DNA of 64,000 nucleotides from an uncultured Clostridia bacterium (GTDB lineage Bacteria > Bacillota > Clostridia > Oscillospirales > Oscillospiraceae). Shown in pieces: positions 8,538 to 16,205 of this stretch. The notes beneath the pieces are model-generated. The model was not told where the DNA came from. It saw only the letters and a program-made list of their open reading frames with translations, and did no database searches. Where the stretch lies: NCBI GenBank assembly GCA_947307255.1, contig CAMZIO010000001.1, forward strand, positions 88,721 through 152,720. The letters are read 5' to 3'. The position numbers and the translations under genes are program-made. Each line of letters starts with the position of its first letter. Position 1 is the first letter of the stretch.

Positions 8538-8566
8538 GACGTCCCCCGTTTACCGGGGGACTTTTT
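8538..8566. terminator. GC-rich hairpin between ECF-S gene and tetR promoter
   Basis: GTCCCCCG-TTTA-CCGGGGGAC forms an 8-9 bp stem, followed by TTTTT on the plus strand. It lies between the end of the ECF-S gene and the tetR promoter and probably insulates them. The U-run favours plus-strand termination, though no plus-strand gene ends here. Confidence 0.5.
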
Positions 8567-8575
8567 GCGCGTTTT

Positions 8576-9079
8576 TTATTCCTTGAACGCTTTCTTGAGC
8601 GCCGGAACGATCACCAGGGCGAGACAGCCGCCGATCAGAGCGGTAACGATCTGCGGCCAGGAGAACTGCAGCGCAACGGGGGCGGGGAGCTTGCTCATCG
8701 GAATGAGCAGCTTGACGATCACGACGAACAGCACCGCAAACTTGCACAGCGCGCCCACCACGACGGAGACGATGCCGCCGGCATTGCCCTTGACGGACTT
8801 GCTCAGCGCGCAGAGAATCAGTACGTACACCAGATTGCCCAGCGCGATTGCCGGGGCAAGCCAGATCTGCGGCGCGATGCCGAGCAGATAGGCAAAGAAC
8901 GGGGAAACGATCGCAACGATGGAAGCGCTCGCGGGACCGCAGAACAGCGCCGCTACGGCAAGCACCAGGTTCACGCAGGAGCCGGTGATAAACTGGTTGC
9001 CCAGCGGCTTGGTAGCCGCCTGCAGCGCAACGAGCAGCGCAATCAGAATCGCGGTACGGGTCAGATTTTTAGTATTCAT
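8576..9079 (-). CDS. ECF transporter S component
   Basis: A hydrophobic 167-residue protein with about six membrane segments. It begins MNTKNLTRTAILIALLVALQAATKPLG, the typical N-terminus of substrate-binding S components of energy-coupling factor vitamin transporters. Such proteins capture a vitamin or metal and share an ATPase/T module encoded elsewhere. The substrate is not determinable here. It is transcribed divergently from the Crp/Fnr gene, whose product may control it. Confidence 0.8.
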   Translation of the reverse strand: MNTKNLTRTAILIALLVALQAATKPLGNQFITGSCVNLVLAVAALFCGPASASIVAIVSPFFAYLLGIAPQIWLAPAIALGNLVYVLILCALSKSVKGNAGGIVSVVVGALCKFAVLFVVIVKLLIPMSKLPAPVALQFSWPQIVTALIGGCLALVIVPALKKAFKE

Positions 9080-9135
9080 TGAGAAAACCTCCTTGCAAAA
9101 TTCACCTTACTATACTATACTGTGGTCAATCATTC

Positions 9136-9153
9136 TGTTGCAAATGCAACAAA
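9136..9153. promoter_or_regulatory. palindromic site upstream of the Crp/Fnr gene
   Basis: GTTGCAAATGCAAC (centre about 9144) is a perfect dyad in the divergent ECF-S/Crp intergenic region, 14 bp upstream of the crp-like start. It could be the binding site of the regulator itself (inference). Confidence 0.45.
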
Positions 9154-9164
9154 AGGAGAAAAAG

Positions 9165-9857
9165 ATGGACAACTATTTGCTGCTGCTGGAGCGTATGCCG
9201 ATTTTTGCCGGTTTACGCGGGGAAGAAATTGCGGCGCTGTGCCGTGCCGTCCGATGCCACAGTGCATACTATGAAAAGGGAAACGTGATCTGGCATCGGG
9301 ACGACCGCGTTAACTCCGCCGGGATCGTGCTGCGCGGCTGCGTGCAGGCGGAGCGCAACGGCGCAGACGGGACGCTGCATATCGTGGCACGCCACGGCGT
9401 GGGCGCCTTGTTTGGGGACGTACTGATGTCGTCGCGGCTGCAAAAAAGCCCGGTGGACGTTGTTGCCGCACAGGACAGCGAGGTGCTGTTCCTGCCGCTG
9501 GCGCGCATCATGCAGGACCTGGACGTGAGCGGCGGGGAAGCGGTGGTGCGCTTCCGACTGAACCTGCTTGCGGAGATTTCGGATAAGTACTGGGCGCTTT
9601 ACCGGCGGCTGAACTATCTGAGCGCGGGAACGATGCGCGCACGGATCGCGCAGTATCTGCTGCAAATGCGCGACGAGTGCGGCAGCGACAGCTTTTTGCT
9701 GCCGCTTACGCGCGAAAACATAGCCTCGGAGCTGGGGGTCAACCGCAGCGCGCTGTGCCGCGAGCTGGGGAAGATGCAGCGCGAGGGACTGCTTGCGGTC
9801 AAGCAAAAGCACTTTACGATACGCAATGCTTCTGCCTTGGAGCAGTTGGCCGGATAA
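9165..9857 (+). CDS. Crp/Fnr family transcriptional regulator
   Basis: The product has 230 residues from the ATG at 9165, which is preceded by AAAAGGAG. An N-terminal cyclic-nucleotide-binding beta barrel (PIFAGLRGEEIAAL, GNVIWHRDD, GALFGDVLM) is followed by a helix-turn-helix near the C-terminus (TRENIASELGVNRSALCRELGKM). There is no Fnr-like cysteine cluster, so it is not an obvious oxygen sensor. It is probably a regulator of the neighbouring ECF-S gene or the downstream cysE. Confidence 0.85.
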   Translation: MDNYLLLLERMPIFAGLRGEEIAALCRAVRCHSAYYEKGNVIWHRDDRVNSAGIVLRGCVQAERNGADGTLHIVARHGVGALFGDVLMSSRLQKSPVDVVAAQDSEVLFLPLARIMQDLDVSGGEAVVRFRLNLLAEISDKYWALYRRLNYLSAGTMRARIAQYLLQMRDECGSDSFLLPLTRENIASELGVNRSALCRELGKMQREGLLAVKQKHFTIRNASALEQLAG

Positions 9858-9941
9858 TGGATGTTGCAATCCGGCGGGAATGGGATTATGATAAACGCAG
9901 CTTTTTTGGCAAAGACGGCTTTGCGACAAGGGGGATAGAAT

Positions 9942-10847
9942 ATGGATAAGGAAAAACGAAGCGCGGTCATTCGCGCCACAGCGAATAGAGTAGCAGACAA
10001 TTACCGCGCGTGCGAGGTCCCGATGTACGGCGACGCGCTGCGTCTGCCCAGCCGCGAGGCGATCATCGAGATCATCCGCGATTTTCAAAAGCTGCTGTTT
10101 CCGGTTTACTATGGGGACAGGGATTTGCTCAAGCTGCCGCCGGAGCAATACAGCGCACTGCTGATGGAGCATATCTGCGACAAGCTGACCCGTCAGATTG
10201 CGCTGACGATGGAGGAAAGCCCGGAGAATGCGGCGCACGCCGGCGAGGTTTGCAACGAGCTGATCGCCTGCCTGCCACAGATCCAGACGACGCTGATGAA
10301 GGACCTGTTTGCCAACTTTGACGGGGACCCCGCCGCGTACAGTATGGAGGAGGTCATTCTGTCCTATCCCGGCTTTTTTGCCATTTTTATCTATCGCATT
10401 GCGCACGAGCTGTACGTGCGCAAGGTGGCGATGATCCCGCGTATCATGACGGAGTTTGCCCACTCACAAACGGGGATCGACATCAACCCCGGCGCGACGA
10501 TCGGGGACTACTTTTTCATCGACCACGGCACCGGCATCGTCGTCGGCGAGACGACGATCATCGGCAATCACGTCAAAATGTATCAAGGCGCGACACTCGG
10601 CGCGCTTTCGCCGGCGGGACTGCGCCCGGCGCCCGGCGAGCGCCGCCATCCCAAGGTCGGCAACAACGTAACGATCTACGCCGGGTCCACGCTGCTCGGC
10701 GGTGCGACGGAGATCGGGGACAACGTGGTCATCGGCGGTAACGCCTTTTTGACCTCCTCGGTCGAGGCAAACACCACCGTCAGCATCAAAAAGCCGGAGA
10801 TGACCTTTCGCGGCAAGCGCAGACCGCGGGAGGATGCGGAAAACTGA
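9942..10847 (+). CDS. cysE: serine O-acetyltransferase (EpsC/CysE type)
   Basis: Serine acetyltransferase makes O-acetylserine for cysteine synthesis. The 301-residue protein has an N-terminal helical domain and a C-terminal left-handed hexapeptide repeat: GIDINPGATIGDYFFIDHGT, VVGETTIIGNHVKMYQGATLG, then a VGNNVTIYAG...IGDNVVIGGNA series. The catalytic His is in the DHGTG segment. The length and N-terminal domain fit the EpsC-like long form common in Clostridia. The start has a GGGGG ribosome site. Confidence 0.9.
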   Translation: MDKEKRSAVIRATANRVADNYRACEVPMYGDALRLPSREAIIEIIRDFQKLLFPVYYGDRDLLKLPPEQYSALLMEHICDKLTRQIALTMEESPENAAHAGEVCNELIACLPQIQTTLMKDLFANFDGDPAAYSMEEVILSYPGFFAIFIYRIAHELYVRKVAMIPRIMTEFAHSQTGIDINPGATIGDYFFIDHGTGIVVGETTIIGNHVKMYQGATLGALSPAGLRPAPGERRHPKVGNNVTIYAGSTLLGGATEIGDNVVIGGNAFLTSSVEANTTVSIKKPEMTFRGKRRPREDAEN

Positions 10848-10899
10848 GGGCGCGCCTGTTGTGTTTCACAGAGCAGCTGCATACTCCAAAATGCATAAA

Positions 10900-10940
10900 A
10901 CAAAAGCCTTGAAACCAACGGTTTCAAGGCTTTTTTGCGC
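10900..10940 (+). terminator. rho-independent terminator after cysE
   Basis: AAAAGCCTTGAAACC-AAC-GGTTTCAAGGCTTTTTTG forms a perfect 15-bp stem with a U-run on the plus strand. It can act in both directions because the minus-strand GNAT gene ends nearby. Confidence 0.9.
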
Positions 10941-10997
10941 AGGAATACGCAGAGGCGGAAAATCACGGTGAGAGCGCCGGAAAAAGAGTTCTGCGGC

Positions 10998-11492
10998 TCA
11001 TTGTGCGAAACGGGGAGATGACGATTTCTTTTCATAAAATACCAGCGTCATTTTTTCGTTGACGACCTCGGTTTTTCCCGTTTTTTCATAGCCGAGTTTT
11101 TCATATAGATGGCAATTACCCGCTTCTTCCAGAATGGTGTCAAGAAACCATCTTTCAATGCCGGGATGCAGACGCTCGATTTCCAGCAGTGCAGCTTGTG
11201 CAATGCCTTTGCCCTGATACTGAGGAAGAACACACAGAGCGGAAATCCGTCCGAGCCTGTTCTCCTCATCTGTATGAATCCTCACCGCGCCGACGGCGGT
11301 ATCGTCCAGCATAAAAATGTAGCCGATGGTACCGGCCCTCGTATACTTGTGAAAAACCGTCGCTTTGCTTTCCAGATATGGATTTGAGCTGTCATCACGG
11401 TACTTTTCATACAATGGCAGGAAGGCCGCCCGTTGTATTGCGAATACAGAATCAGTATCGTGCGCCCGAAAGCGTGAAACCTTAATATGCAT
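10998..11492 (-). CDS. GNAT family N-acetyltransferase
   Basis: Translation from the ATG at 11492 (GGAG ribosome site) gives MHIKVSRFRAHDTDSVFAIQ and a 164-residue GNAT. The acetyl-CoA loop is LPQYQGKGIAQAALLEIE, followed by WFLDTILEEAGNCHLYEKLGYEKTG. The substrate is unknown. It stands alone between two terminators. Confidence 0.8.
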   Translation of the reverse strand: MHIKVSRFRAHDTDSVFAIQRAAFLPLYEKYRDDSSNPYLESKATVFHKYTRAGTIGYIFMLDDTAVGAVRIHTDEENRLGRISALCVLPQYQGKGIAQAALLEIERLHPGIERWFLDTILEEAGNCHLYEKLGYEKTGKTEVVNEKMTLVFYEKKSSSPRFAQ

Positions 11493-11536
11493 AGCTTTGC
11501 TCCCTCGTCGATCCCGGTTTGACAAAACGATTATAA

Positions 11537-11577
11537 AGGAAAATCCTTGAATCCCAACGGATCCAAGGATTTTCCTT
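11537..11577 (-). terminator. hairpin terminator downstream of the tRNA-Ser genes
   Basis: AAGGAAAATCCTTG-(ATT...)-CAAGGATTTTCCTT is a 14-bp stem with flanking T/A runs. It follows tRNA-Ser(GCT) on the minus strand and probably ends that transcript. Confidence 0.8.
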
Positions 11578-11580
11578 TGT

Positions 11581-11674
11581 TGGCGCGGAAGAGAGGATTT
11601 GAACCTCCGCGGCGCTTTTTACACGCCCTACTCCCTTAGCAGGGGAGCCCCTTCGGCCTCTTGGGTACTTCCGC
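11581..11674 (-). tRNA. tRNA-Ser(GCT)
   Basis: The acceptor stem GCGGAAG/CTTCCGC closes a cloverleaf with anticodon loop CTGCTAA (anticodon GCT), a long variable arm typical of serine tRNAs and a GGTTCAAATCC T-loop. The 3' CCA is encoded. Confidence 0.95.
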
Positions 11675-11701
11675 AAGCCGAAATTAAAAATGTGAATCGT
11701 T

Positions 11702-11789
11702 TGGCGGAGAGAGTGGGATTCGAACCCACGGATGCTTTCACATCGCCGGTTTTCAAGACCGGTGCCTTCAACCGCTCGGCCATCTCTCC
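11702..11789 (-). tRNA. tRNA-Ser(TGA)
   Basis: The acceptor stem GGAGAGA/TCTCTCC, anticodon loop CTTGAAA (anticodon TGA), long variable arm and T-loop GGTTCGAATCC identify a serine tRNA. CCA is encoded. It is 27 bp from tRNA-Ser(GCT) and probably co-transcribed. Confidence 0.95.
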
Positions 11790-11943
11790 GTGTTGAAAAC
11801 CCTGCGACGGTCCTCCAAACGCAAGTGATATATTACCACATACGGTGAGCGCTTGTCAACTGAAAAAGTGAAAAAATGGAGATTCTTTTGCGCGACGAAA
11901 GAAGAGCGCCCGCCGCGGCGGACGCTTTCTTTTGGGCGCTTGA

Positions 11944-12153
11944 TCATTCCATGCCGACGACCCGGTAGCCGGCGGCCTCTACCGCGGCGCGGAGCGCGGC
12001 GCCCTCCACCGACGGATCCGCCGTAACGGTGGCGGTTTTGGCGGAAAGATCCACCGTTGCGCTGACGCCCGGCAGTGCGTTGAGCGCTTTTTCCACTGCG
12101 GCGGAGCAATGGGTGCACATCATGCCCTCGATGGTTAAGGTGTGTGTTTTCAT
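11944..12153 (-). CDS. heavy-metal-associated (CopZ-like) domain protein
   Basis: A 69-residue single HMA domain: TLTIEGMMCTHCSAAVEKALNALPGV carries the metal-binding CxxC (C13, C16) and the fold ends with EAAGYRVV. Such proteins carry Cu(I) or a similar soft metal to P-type ATPases. No ATPase gene is adjacent. The ribosome site is GAAAGGATG. Confidence 0.85.
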   Translation of the reverse strand: MKTHTLTIEGMMCTHCSAAVEKALNALPGVSATVDLSAKTATVTADPSVEGAALRAAVEAAGYRVVGME

Positions 12154-12214
12154 TTGGCATCATCCTTTCAAGCATTATCTCTGCAGCCAGCTTAGCACAC
12201 GGCGGGCGGGAAAG

Positions 12215-12571
12215 TCAACGCTTATCGCCGGCGTGGAACAAAAACGCCATCAAAACCCCGAATACCACCGCCGCGGCAATTCCGCCGGCAGTGGCGCTCA
12301 GCCCACCGGTCAGCACGCCCAGCCAGCCCTTTTCCGCCACCGCCTTCTCCACGCCCTTGGCCAGCGAATGACCGAAGCCAAGCAGGGGAACGGTCGCGCC
12401 TGCGCCGCCCCAGCGCACGATCCTGTCGTAAAGGCCGATCGCGGAGAGAAACACGCCTGCGACCACGTAGCTGGTCAGAATGCGCGCGGGGGTAAGCTTC
12501 GTCTTATCAATCAAAATCTGCCCGATCGCGCAGAGAACGCCGCCGCAGACGAACGCCTGGAAATACTCCAC
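12215..12571 (-). CDS. spoVAE: stage V sporulation protein AE
   Basis: A 118-residue membrane protein matching SpoVAE: MEYFQAFVCGGVLCAIGQILIDKTKLTPARILTSYV and then VPLLGFGHSLAKGVEKAVAEKGWLGVLTGG. SpoVA proteins form the dipicolinic acid channel of the spore inner membrane and are made in the forespore under sigma-G. It starts (GTG) directly after the spoVAD stop with a GGAGG site. This proves a sporulating ancestry for the host. Confidence 0.92.
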   Translation of the reverse strand: MEYFQAFVCGGVLCAIGQILIDKTKLTPARILTSYVVAGVFLSAIGLYDRIVRWGGAGATVPLLGFGHSLAKGVEKAVAEKGWLGVLTGGLSATAGGIAAAVVFGVLMAFLFHAGDKR

Positions 12572-12976
12572 TCAGGTATCCTCCTTTCCGGCGGCGAGAA
12601 TCACGGCGTGGCAAATGCCCGGCACGCTCTCGCCCTGGCATGAGGAGACCGGAGAGAGCAGCGCGCCCGTGGGAGCAAAGACGATGCGCCGCCATTTACC
12701 CTCGCGCATACCGCGCAGCAGATAGCCGTTGAGCACCGCCGCCGAGCATCCGCAGCCGCTGCCGCCGCAGTGCATATCCTGCTCTCGCAGGTCAAAAAGC
12801 AGCAAGCCGCAATCGTAATAGTTCCTGCGCATATCGAGGCCGTCGCGAGCAAAGAGGTCCACCAGAATATCGTGTCCCAGCCTGCCCAAATCACCGGTAA
12901 AAATGGCGTCATAGTCGGCCGGAGACGTGCCCGTATCCCGAAACAGGGTGCGCAGCGTGTGATACGCGGCGGGGGA
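12572..12976 (-). pseudogene. spoVAD: C-terminal part of SpoVAD, interrupted at the prophage junction
   Basis: The encoded segment PAAYHTLRTLFRDTGTSPADYDAIFTGDLG through CGCSAAVLNGYLL, FAPTGALLSPVSSCQGES and VPGICHAVIL matches the last ~130 residues of SpoVAD, a ~340-residue thiolase-fold protein that binds dipicolinic acid. Homology stops at the P-A-A-Y segment (12971-12976). Beyond it the frame reads ITSS and then unrelated MCVKVIVFFYCPI, which is phage-side sequence. The N-terminal two thirds are absent from the window. The gene appears split by integration rather than worn away, because the remaining part has no stops or frameshifts and keeps its motifs. Confidence 0.85.
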
Positions 12977-13047
12977 AGATGTAATTATAGGACAATAAAA
13001 GAATACGATGACTTTTACACACATTCATTGACTAGAAAACACACGAT

Positions 13048-13078
13048 CGTTCTGCGCGCACACAGCTTGTGCAGAACG
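13048..13078. repeat. inverted repeat near the left prophage junction
   Basis: CGTTCTGC and GCAGAACG flank an inner GCACA-CAGCT-TGTGC repeat. The nested dyad can form a long hairpin or bind a dimeric protein. It lies about 75 bp inside the prophage, in a gene-free stretch (13025-13301), where recombinase or excisionase arm sites are often found. Confidence 0.5.
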
Positions 13079-13172
13079 GAAGTTTCTTATAAAAACGAGC
13101 ACACGTACCACTAAAATAAACTCCGCTCAGAACGCGATTAAATGCGTCTGAAGGGAATCTGGCGAAAAAGAA

Positions 13173-13225
13173 AAGGCAGGTCATGAGACGTATAATCTCA
13201 TGCCTGCCTTAAACTTTTCGCACTT
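13173..13225 (-). terminator. terminator at the end of the late phage operon
   Basis: AAGGCAGG-T-CATGAGA / TCTCATG-CCTGCCTT forms a long stem (13174-13210). On the minus strand it is followed by TTCTTTTTC. It lies downstream of the last phage gene and would stop the very long late transcript before spoVAD. Confidence 0.85.
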
Positions 13226-13301
13226 TTAGACAACTTTCATTTTTTTGCGAAACACACACCCAAAGTCTCACAAAAAATGTCAAATGAAACCCCTCAAATA
13301 C

Positions 13302-13658
13302 CTAACCGCCAAAATGAAGTACAGCGGAAATAACGCCCGTTGCGATCAACGTGCACACCGCTGAAATGATGGCGACTTTTATAGAGTTCACATTCTTTGC
13401 AACCTGCTGATAAGGCTGGTTTGCTGTCTCATTCACCTTTTCGGAAAGCTTGCTGACCTGCTCGTTCGTGTCGTTTACCTTACCCTCGATCGTACCGACT
13501 CTGTTTGCGATTACTTCAACAGAGGATGCGATCTGATAGATCGCTTTCTGCTCCTTCTGCATCTCCTTCATATCCGCTTCCAGATCGTTGATACGATGAG
13601 TGTTTGATTTTGACCGTTGCTCTGTCTCGATCAGCAAAGTCTTTTCCTGTTCTGTCAT
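13302..13658 (-). CDS. XhlA-like/holin-associated protein
   Basis: A 118-residue protein that is mostly coiled coil (residues 8-85, with regular I/V/L heptads around MKEMQKEQKAIYQIASSVEVI and KVNDTNEQVSKLSEKVNE). It ends in a single transmembrane helix (VAIISAVCTLIATGVISAVL). This layout matches hemolysin XhlA-type proteins encoded beside holins in Bacillus and Clostridium phages, which help place the lysis pore. The ribosome site is AAAGGAGG. It is the last gene of the operon. Confidence 0.7.
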   Translation of the reverse strand: MTEQEKTLLIETEQRSKSNTHRINDLEADMKEMQKEQKAIYQIASSVEVIANRVGTIEGKVNDTNEQVSKLSEKVNETANQPYQQVAKNVNSIKVAIISAVCTLIATGVISAVLHFGG

Positions 13659-13679
13659 CAGAAAGAACCTCCTTTGGTT

Positions 13680-14036
13680 TTAGTTCTCTACCTTTGATTC
13701 CACAACAGAGGCGATTGCTTTATTGCTCTCAAGAATCTCCTTCATGTCTGCCAGCGCATCATCCACATAGCTGCAAAACAGCTGGAACGGGATGACATTG
13801 GCAAGCCATGGCATCCGCTCGCAGAATTCGGAGTATACTATTGAGAGTTTTAACTTGCCGGTGCCAGAGCCGAAATCGCGTTCAGCTAACAGCACCGCCT
13901 GCAGAAGCCAGCCTTTGATCTGTTCGTACTGCTCCTGCTTGCTCTGTTTACAAAACTTGGTTACCTTGATAACCGCCGCGCTTACGACGATTAGCGCGAA
14001 CACTATCTGGTACCAGTACTCTACGATAAAATTCAT
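13680..14036 (-). CDS. putative holin (single N-terminal membrane helix)
   Basis: The 118 residues start with one membrane helix (VEYWYQIVFALIVVSAAVIKV) followed by a basic segment (KFCKQSKQEQYEQIKGWLLQAVLLAERDFGSGTGKLKLSIVYSEF). The latter matches the LL-H family phage holin pattern (WLLxAVxxAExxxGxGxGKxKxxxVxxxF). It probably makes the membrane lesion that releases the endolysin. It lies between the XhlA-like gene and other lysis genes. Confidence 0.8.
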   Translation of the reverse strand: MNFIVEYWYQIVFALIVVSAAVIKVTKFCKQSKQEQYEQIKGWLLQAVLLAERDFGSGTGKLKLSIVYSEFCERMPWLANVIPFQLFCSYVDDALADMKEILESNKAIASVVESKVEN

Positions 14037-14047
14037 AGGTGCTCCTT

Positions 14048-14386
14048 TCAGATAGCCGGACTCTGCCAGCTGTCGTCCACAAACTCCGCGAACCCGTTTG
14101 CCTTGGCAGCGTCATAGGTAATATGCCCATCCGTATGATCAGATTTCGCCATGTTTAAATAACACGAACACACTGTTCCATGCGCAGTCCACGGCAAACC
14201 AACCATAGCACTGATCCAAGGCAGTGATCCGACGTACCCCTCGTGCACACAATAGAACGCGAGAAGTAAACCTCCCACTGTTACCACCCATAGCAGCTGA
14301 CGAATGTCGGAAATCAGCTGTTTGGAGTAATCTATTTTCCTTTTCTTCCTATTGGCAACACGTCTGCCATTTTTAGCAGTGTTCAT
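14048..14386 (-). CDS. small phage membrane protein in the lysis cluster
   Basis: A 112-residue protein with a basic N-terminus (NGRRVANRKKRKIDYSK), two hydrophobic segments (LLWVVTVGGLLLAFYCV; SLPWISAMVGLPWTA) and a polar C-terminal tail. It lies between the endolysin and holin-like genes and may be a second holin component. I do not recognise a named family. Confidence 0.55.
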   Translation of the reverse strand: MNTAKNGRRVANRKKRKIDYSKQLISDIRQLLWVVTVGGLLLAFYCVHEGYVGSLPWISAMVGLPWTAHGTVCSCYLNMAKSDHTDGHITYDAAKANGFAEFVDDSWQSPAI

Positions 14387-14392
14387 GGCACA

Positions 14393-15742
14393 TCACGCCT
14401 TGCCAAGCCAGCGTGCAAAGCGGTAGAAGAGACTGGCGATTTGTTCGCGCGTGGTCGTGTCGCGCCACGCATACATGGTATTACCGTCTTCGTCTTTGCC
14501 GACACCATTAAACATACCGATGCCAACAGCCCAATCTCTTGCATCCTTGCTCCAAGCAGCAGGAAGCCCACCCTGCAATTCCTTGCGGTACATTTCCATG
14601 TACTCTTTCCACTGTTCGTAACTCTGTTCGTAACTCATTTCTTCATCCTCCTTCGCTTCCAGCCGCGCATTCACGTCGGCTGCGATCTTCGGGTGCAGTG
14701 AGTACAGATACGCTCCGGGGCACGCCTTATTCGCAAACCAACGATGTACGGTCATATTCTGCTTGTTTGTCTGCCCGATCAGGCTCTTGTCACCTTGCCA
14801 CAGAAGCTTGGGGATGTGGTTGCGCTGACAGATATCCACAAGCAAACTGATCAGGGATCGATATGCTTTATCTGAAACGTGCCATCCTGTCTCGGCGCCG
14901 CCGTCGTTCGCCACCTCGATCGTGATCGCGCGATTGTCGTTGGAACTGGAAGATGTGCACCACGAACGGTTCGCCTCTTCCACATAAAGCCCGATACGCC
15001 CATCGGAATCGATGCCGTAGTTGCTGCTCGCCCTCATGCTCTTGTTCTGGAACAGCTGGCCGCACCTCTCCACGCTCAGATTACCCGCCATACAGTGGAT
15101 GCTCACCGTGTCGATGATGTGCGTCCGCTTGCCGGAGTGATTGGGGGAGAGGATCACCACGTCGGCCAGTGCGCTGTTCTCACCGCTTGCGGCAGCTTTC
15201 TGCTCAGCGACCTTCTGCTCGGCCGCGTTTTTTGCCGCAACTGCTTCAGCAGAATACTTGTCATAGTATTGCTGCCCGTAAGAAGCACGCTTTCTTTGCA
15301 CGGCATCGCTCTGATCTCTCGGCTTTTCAAATTGCAGCAGGATCAGGTCGGACGCCTCGCGCACAGACTTGGCGTTCGTCAGCTTCGTTGCCAGACCGTA
15401 CGCTCTTAGCTCTCCAAGCAGATATTCCATCTGCATGGTCAGGTCGCCAATAGACGTGCCTCTTTTCCGCGCAAAATTGTAAAGGTCGCGTTTCCGCGAC
15501 CAGTACGTCCATTGCGCAAGGCCGTAACCGGCCTTGTCGTAGATGAAGTTTTTATAGGTACCTTTATCAACCGCCTGCGTATAGGTATCATCAGTATACC
15601 CAAGCGACCGCTCAAATGTGTTCTGCAGGCTCTTGGGATTCAGTCCGCTCTCTGCAAAAAGATTCCCCATCAAACCCGCGACGCCGAAATCATTCAGACC
15701 AGCAGATTTCAAATAGCGCCAGATTTTTTCGTCGGCGTTCAT
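14393..15742 (-). CDS. endolysin with phage-tail-lysozyme and amidase domains
   Basis: It has three modules. The first ~125 residues (KIWRYLKSAGLNDFGVAGLMGNLFAESGLNP ... YGLAQWTYWSRKRDL) form a phage tail-lysozyme-like domain with the catalytic Glu in AESG. Residues ~200-365 form an N-acetylmuramoyl-L-alanine amidase_2 domain with zinc ligands in VSIHCMAG and HRWFANKACPG. The C-terminal ~75 residues (DARDWAVGIGMFNGV...TTREQIASLFYRFARWLG) resemble an SLH-like wall-anchoring repeat. The start at 15742 is 8 nt after GAGGAGG. The protein cleaves both glycan and stem peptide of peptidoglycan at lysis. Confidence 0.88.
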   Translation of the reverse strand: MNADEKIWRYLKSAGLNDFGVAGLMGNLFAESGLNPKSLQNTFERSLGYTDDTYTQAVDKGTYKNFIYDKAGYGLAQWTYWSRKRDLYNFARKRGTSIGDLTMQMEYLLGELRAYGLATKLTNAKSVREASDLILLQFEKPRDQSDAVQRKRASYGQQYYDKYSAEAVAAKNAAEQKVAEQKAAASGENSALADVVILSPNHSGKRTHIIDTVSIHCMAGNLSVERCGQLFQNKSMRASSNYGIDSDGRIGLYVEEANRSWCTSSSSNDNRAITIEVANDGGAETGWHVSDKAYRSLISLLVDICQRNHIPKLLWQGDKSLIGQTNKQNMTVHRWFANKACPGAYLYSLHPKIAADVNARLEAKEDEEMSYEQSYEQWKEYMEMYRKELQGGLPAAWSKDARDWAVGIGMFNGVGKDEDGNTMYAWRDTTTREQIASLFYRFARWLGKA

Positions 15743-15778
15743 GCGAGCCACCTCCTCGATAAAAGCATTGTTTTATAA

Positions 15779-16204
15779 TCAGACAATCTTGTAATGCGGC
15801 TTCTCTTCGCCGAAAAACCAATAACGAAGATAATCGTCAAACACGATTGCCACGACAGATAAGCCAACCCACGCAAAATAGAACGGTAGACAGACTTGCC
15901 CCAAAATGTTAAGATGGGGTCCAGAATAATCCCAGACTCCCAGCTTCAACCATATATTCACGATAACGCCGGTGATAAACTCAAGGCAGGTCACCAACGT
16001 TCCGCCGATTAAGGCTTGCCACACGATTCCTAATTCCCACGGGAAAAGCTCGTTGATTAAACCAATAGAAACAAAGCACAGTCCACCGAGAATAAACATG
16101 GATGGATGACTGTGCCCACGCCAAAGCATCTCAATGCCGACATAAATTGCGCCACCGATAACAGCGAGCACGAGCAGCTTGAGACATATCTTTAGCCGCT
16201 TCAT
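15779..16204 (-). CDS. putative ABC-transporter type IV-like membrane protein
   Basis: A 141-residue polytopic membrane protein with four to five helices. Motifs such as GLINELFPWELGIVWQALIGGTLVTCLEFITGVIVN and LGVWDYSGPHLNILGQVCLPFYFAW match the CmpB-like 'putative ABC-transporter type IV' family. In phages this family is often encoded next to the endolysin. Its phage role is unknown; it may be a holin-like or superinfection-exclusion factor. Confidence 0.75.
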   Translation of the reverse strand: MKRLKICLKLLVLAVIGGAIYVGIEMLWRGHSHPSMFILGGLCFVSIGLINELFPWELGIVWQALIGGTLVTCLEFITGVIVNIWLKLGVWDYSGPHLNILGQVCLPFYFAWVGLSVVAIVFDDYLRYWFFGEEKPHYKIV

Positions 16205-16205
16205 A

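Noticed and set aside
11581..11789. tRNA-Ser genes as the prophage attachment site
   Set aside because: The phage boundary lies at about 12976 in spoVAD, more than 1 kb away, and the tRNAs are intact with no repeat of their ends seen near phage sequence.
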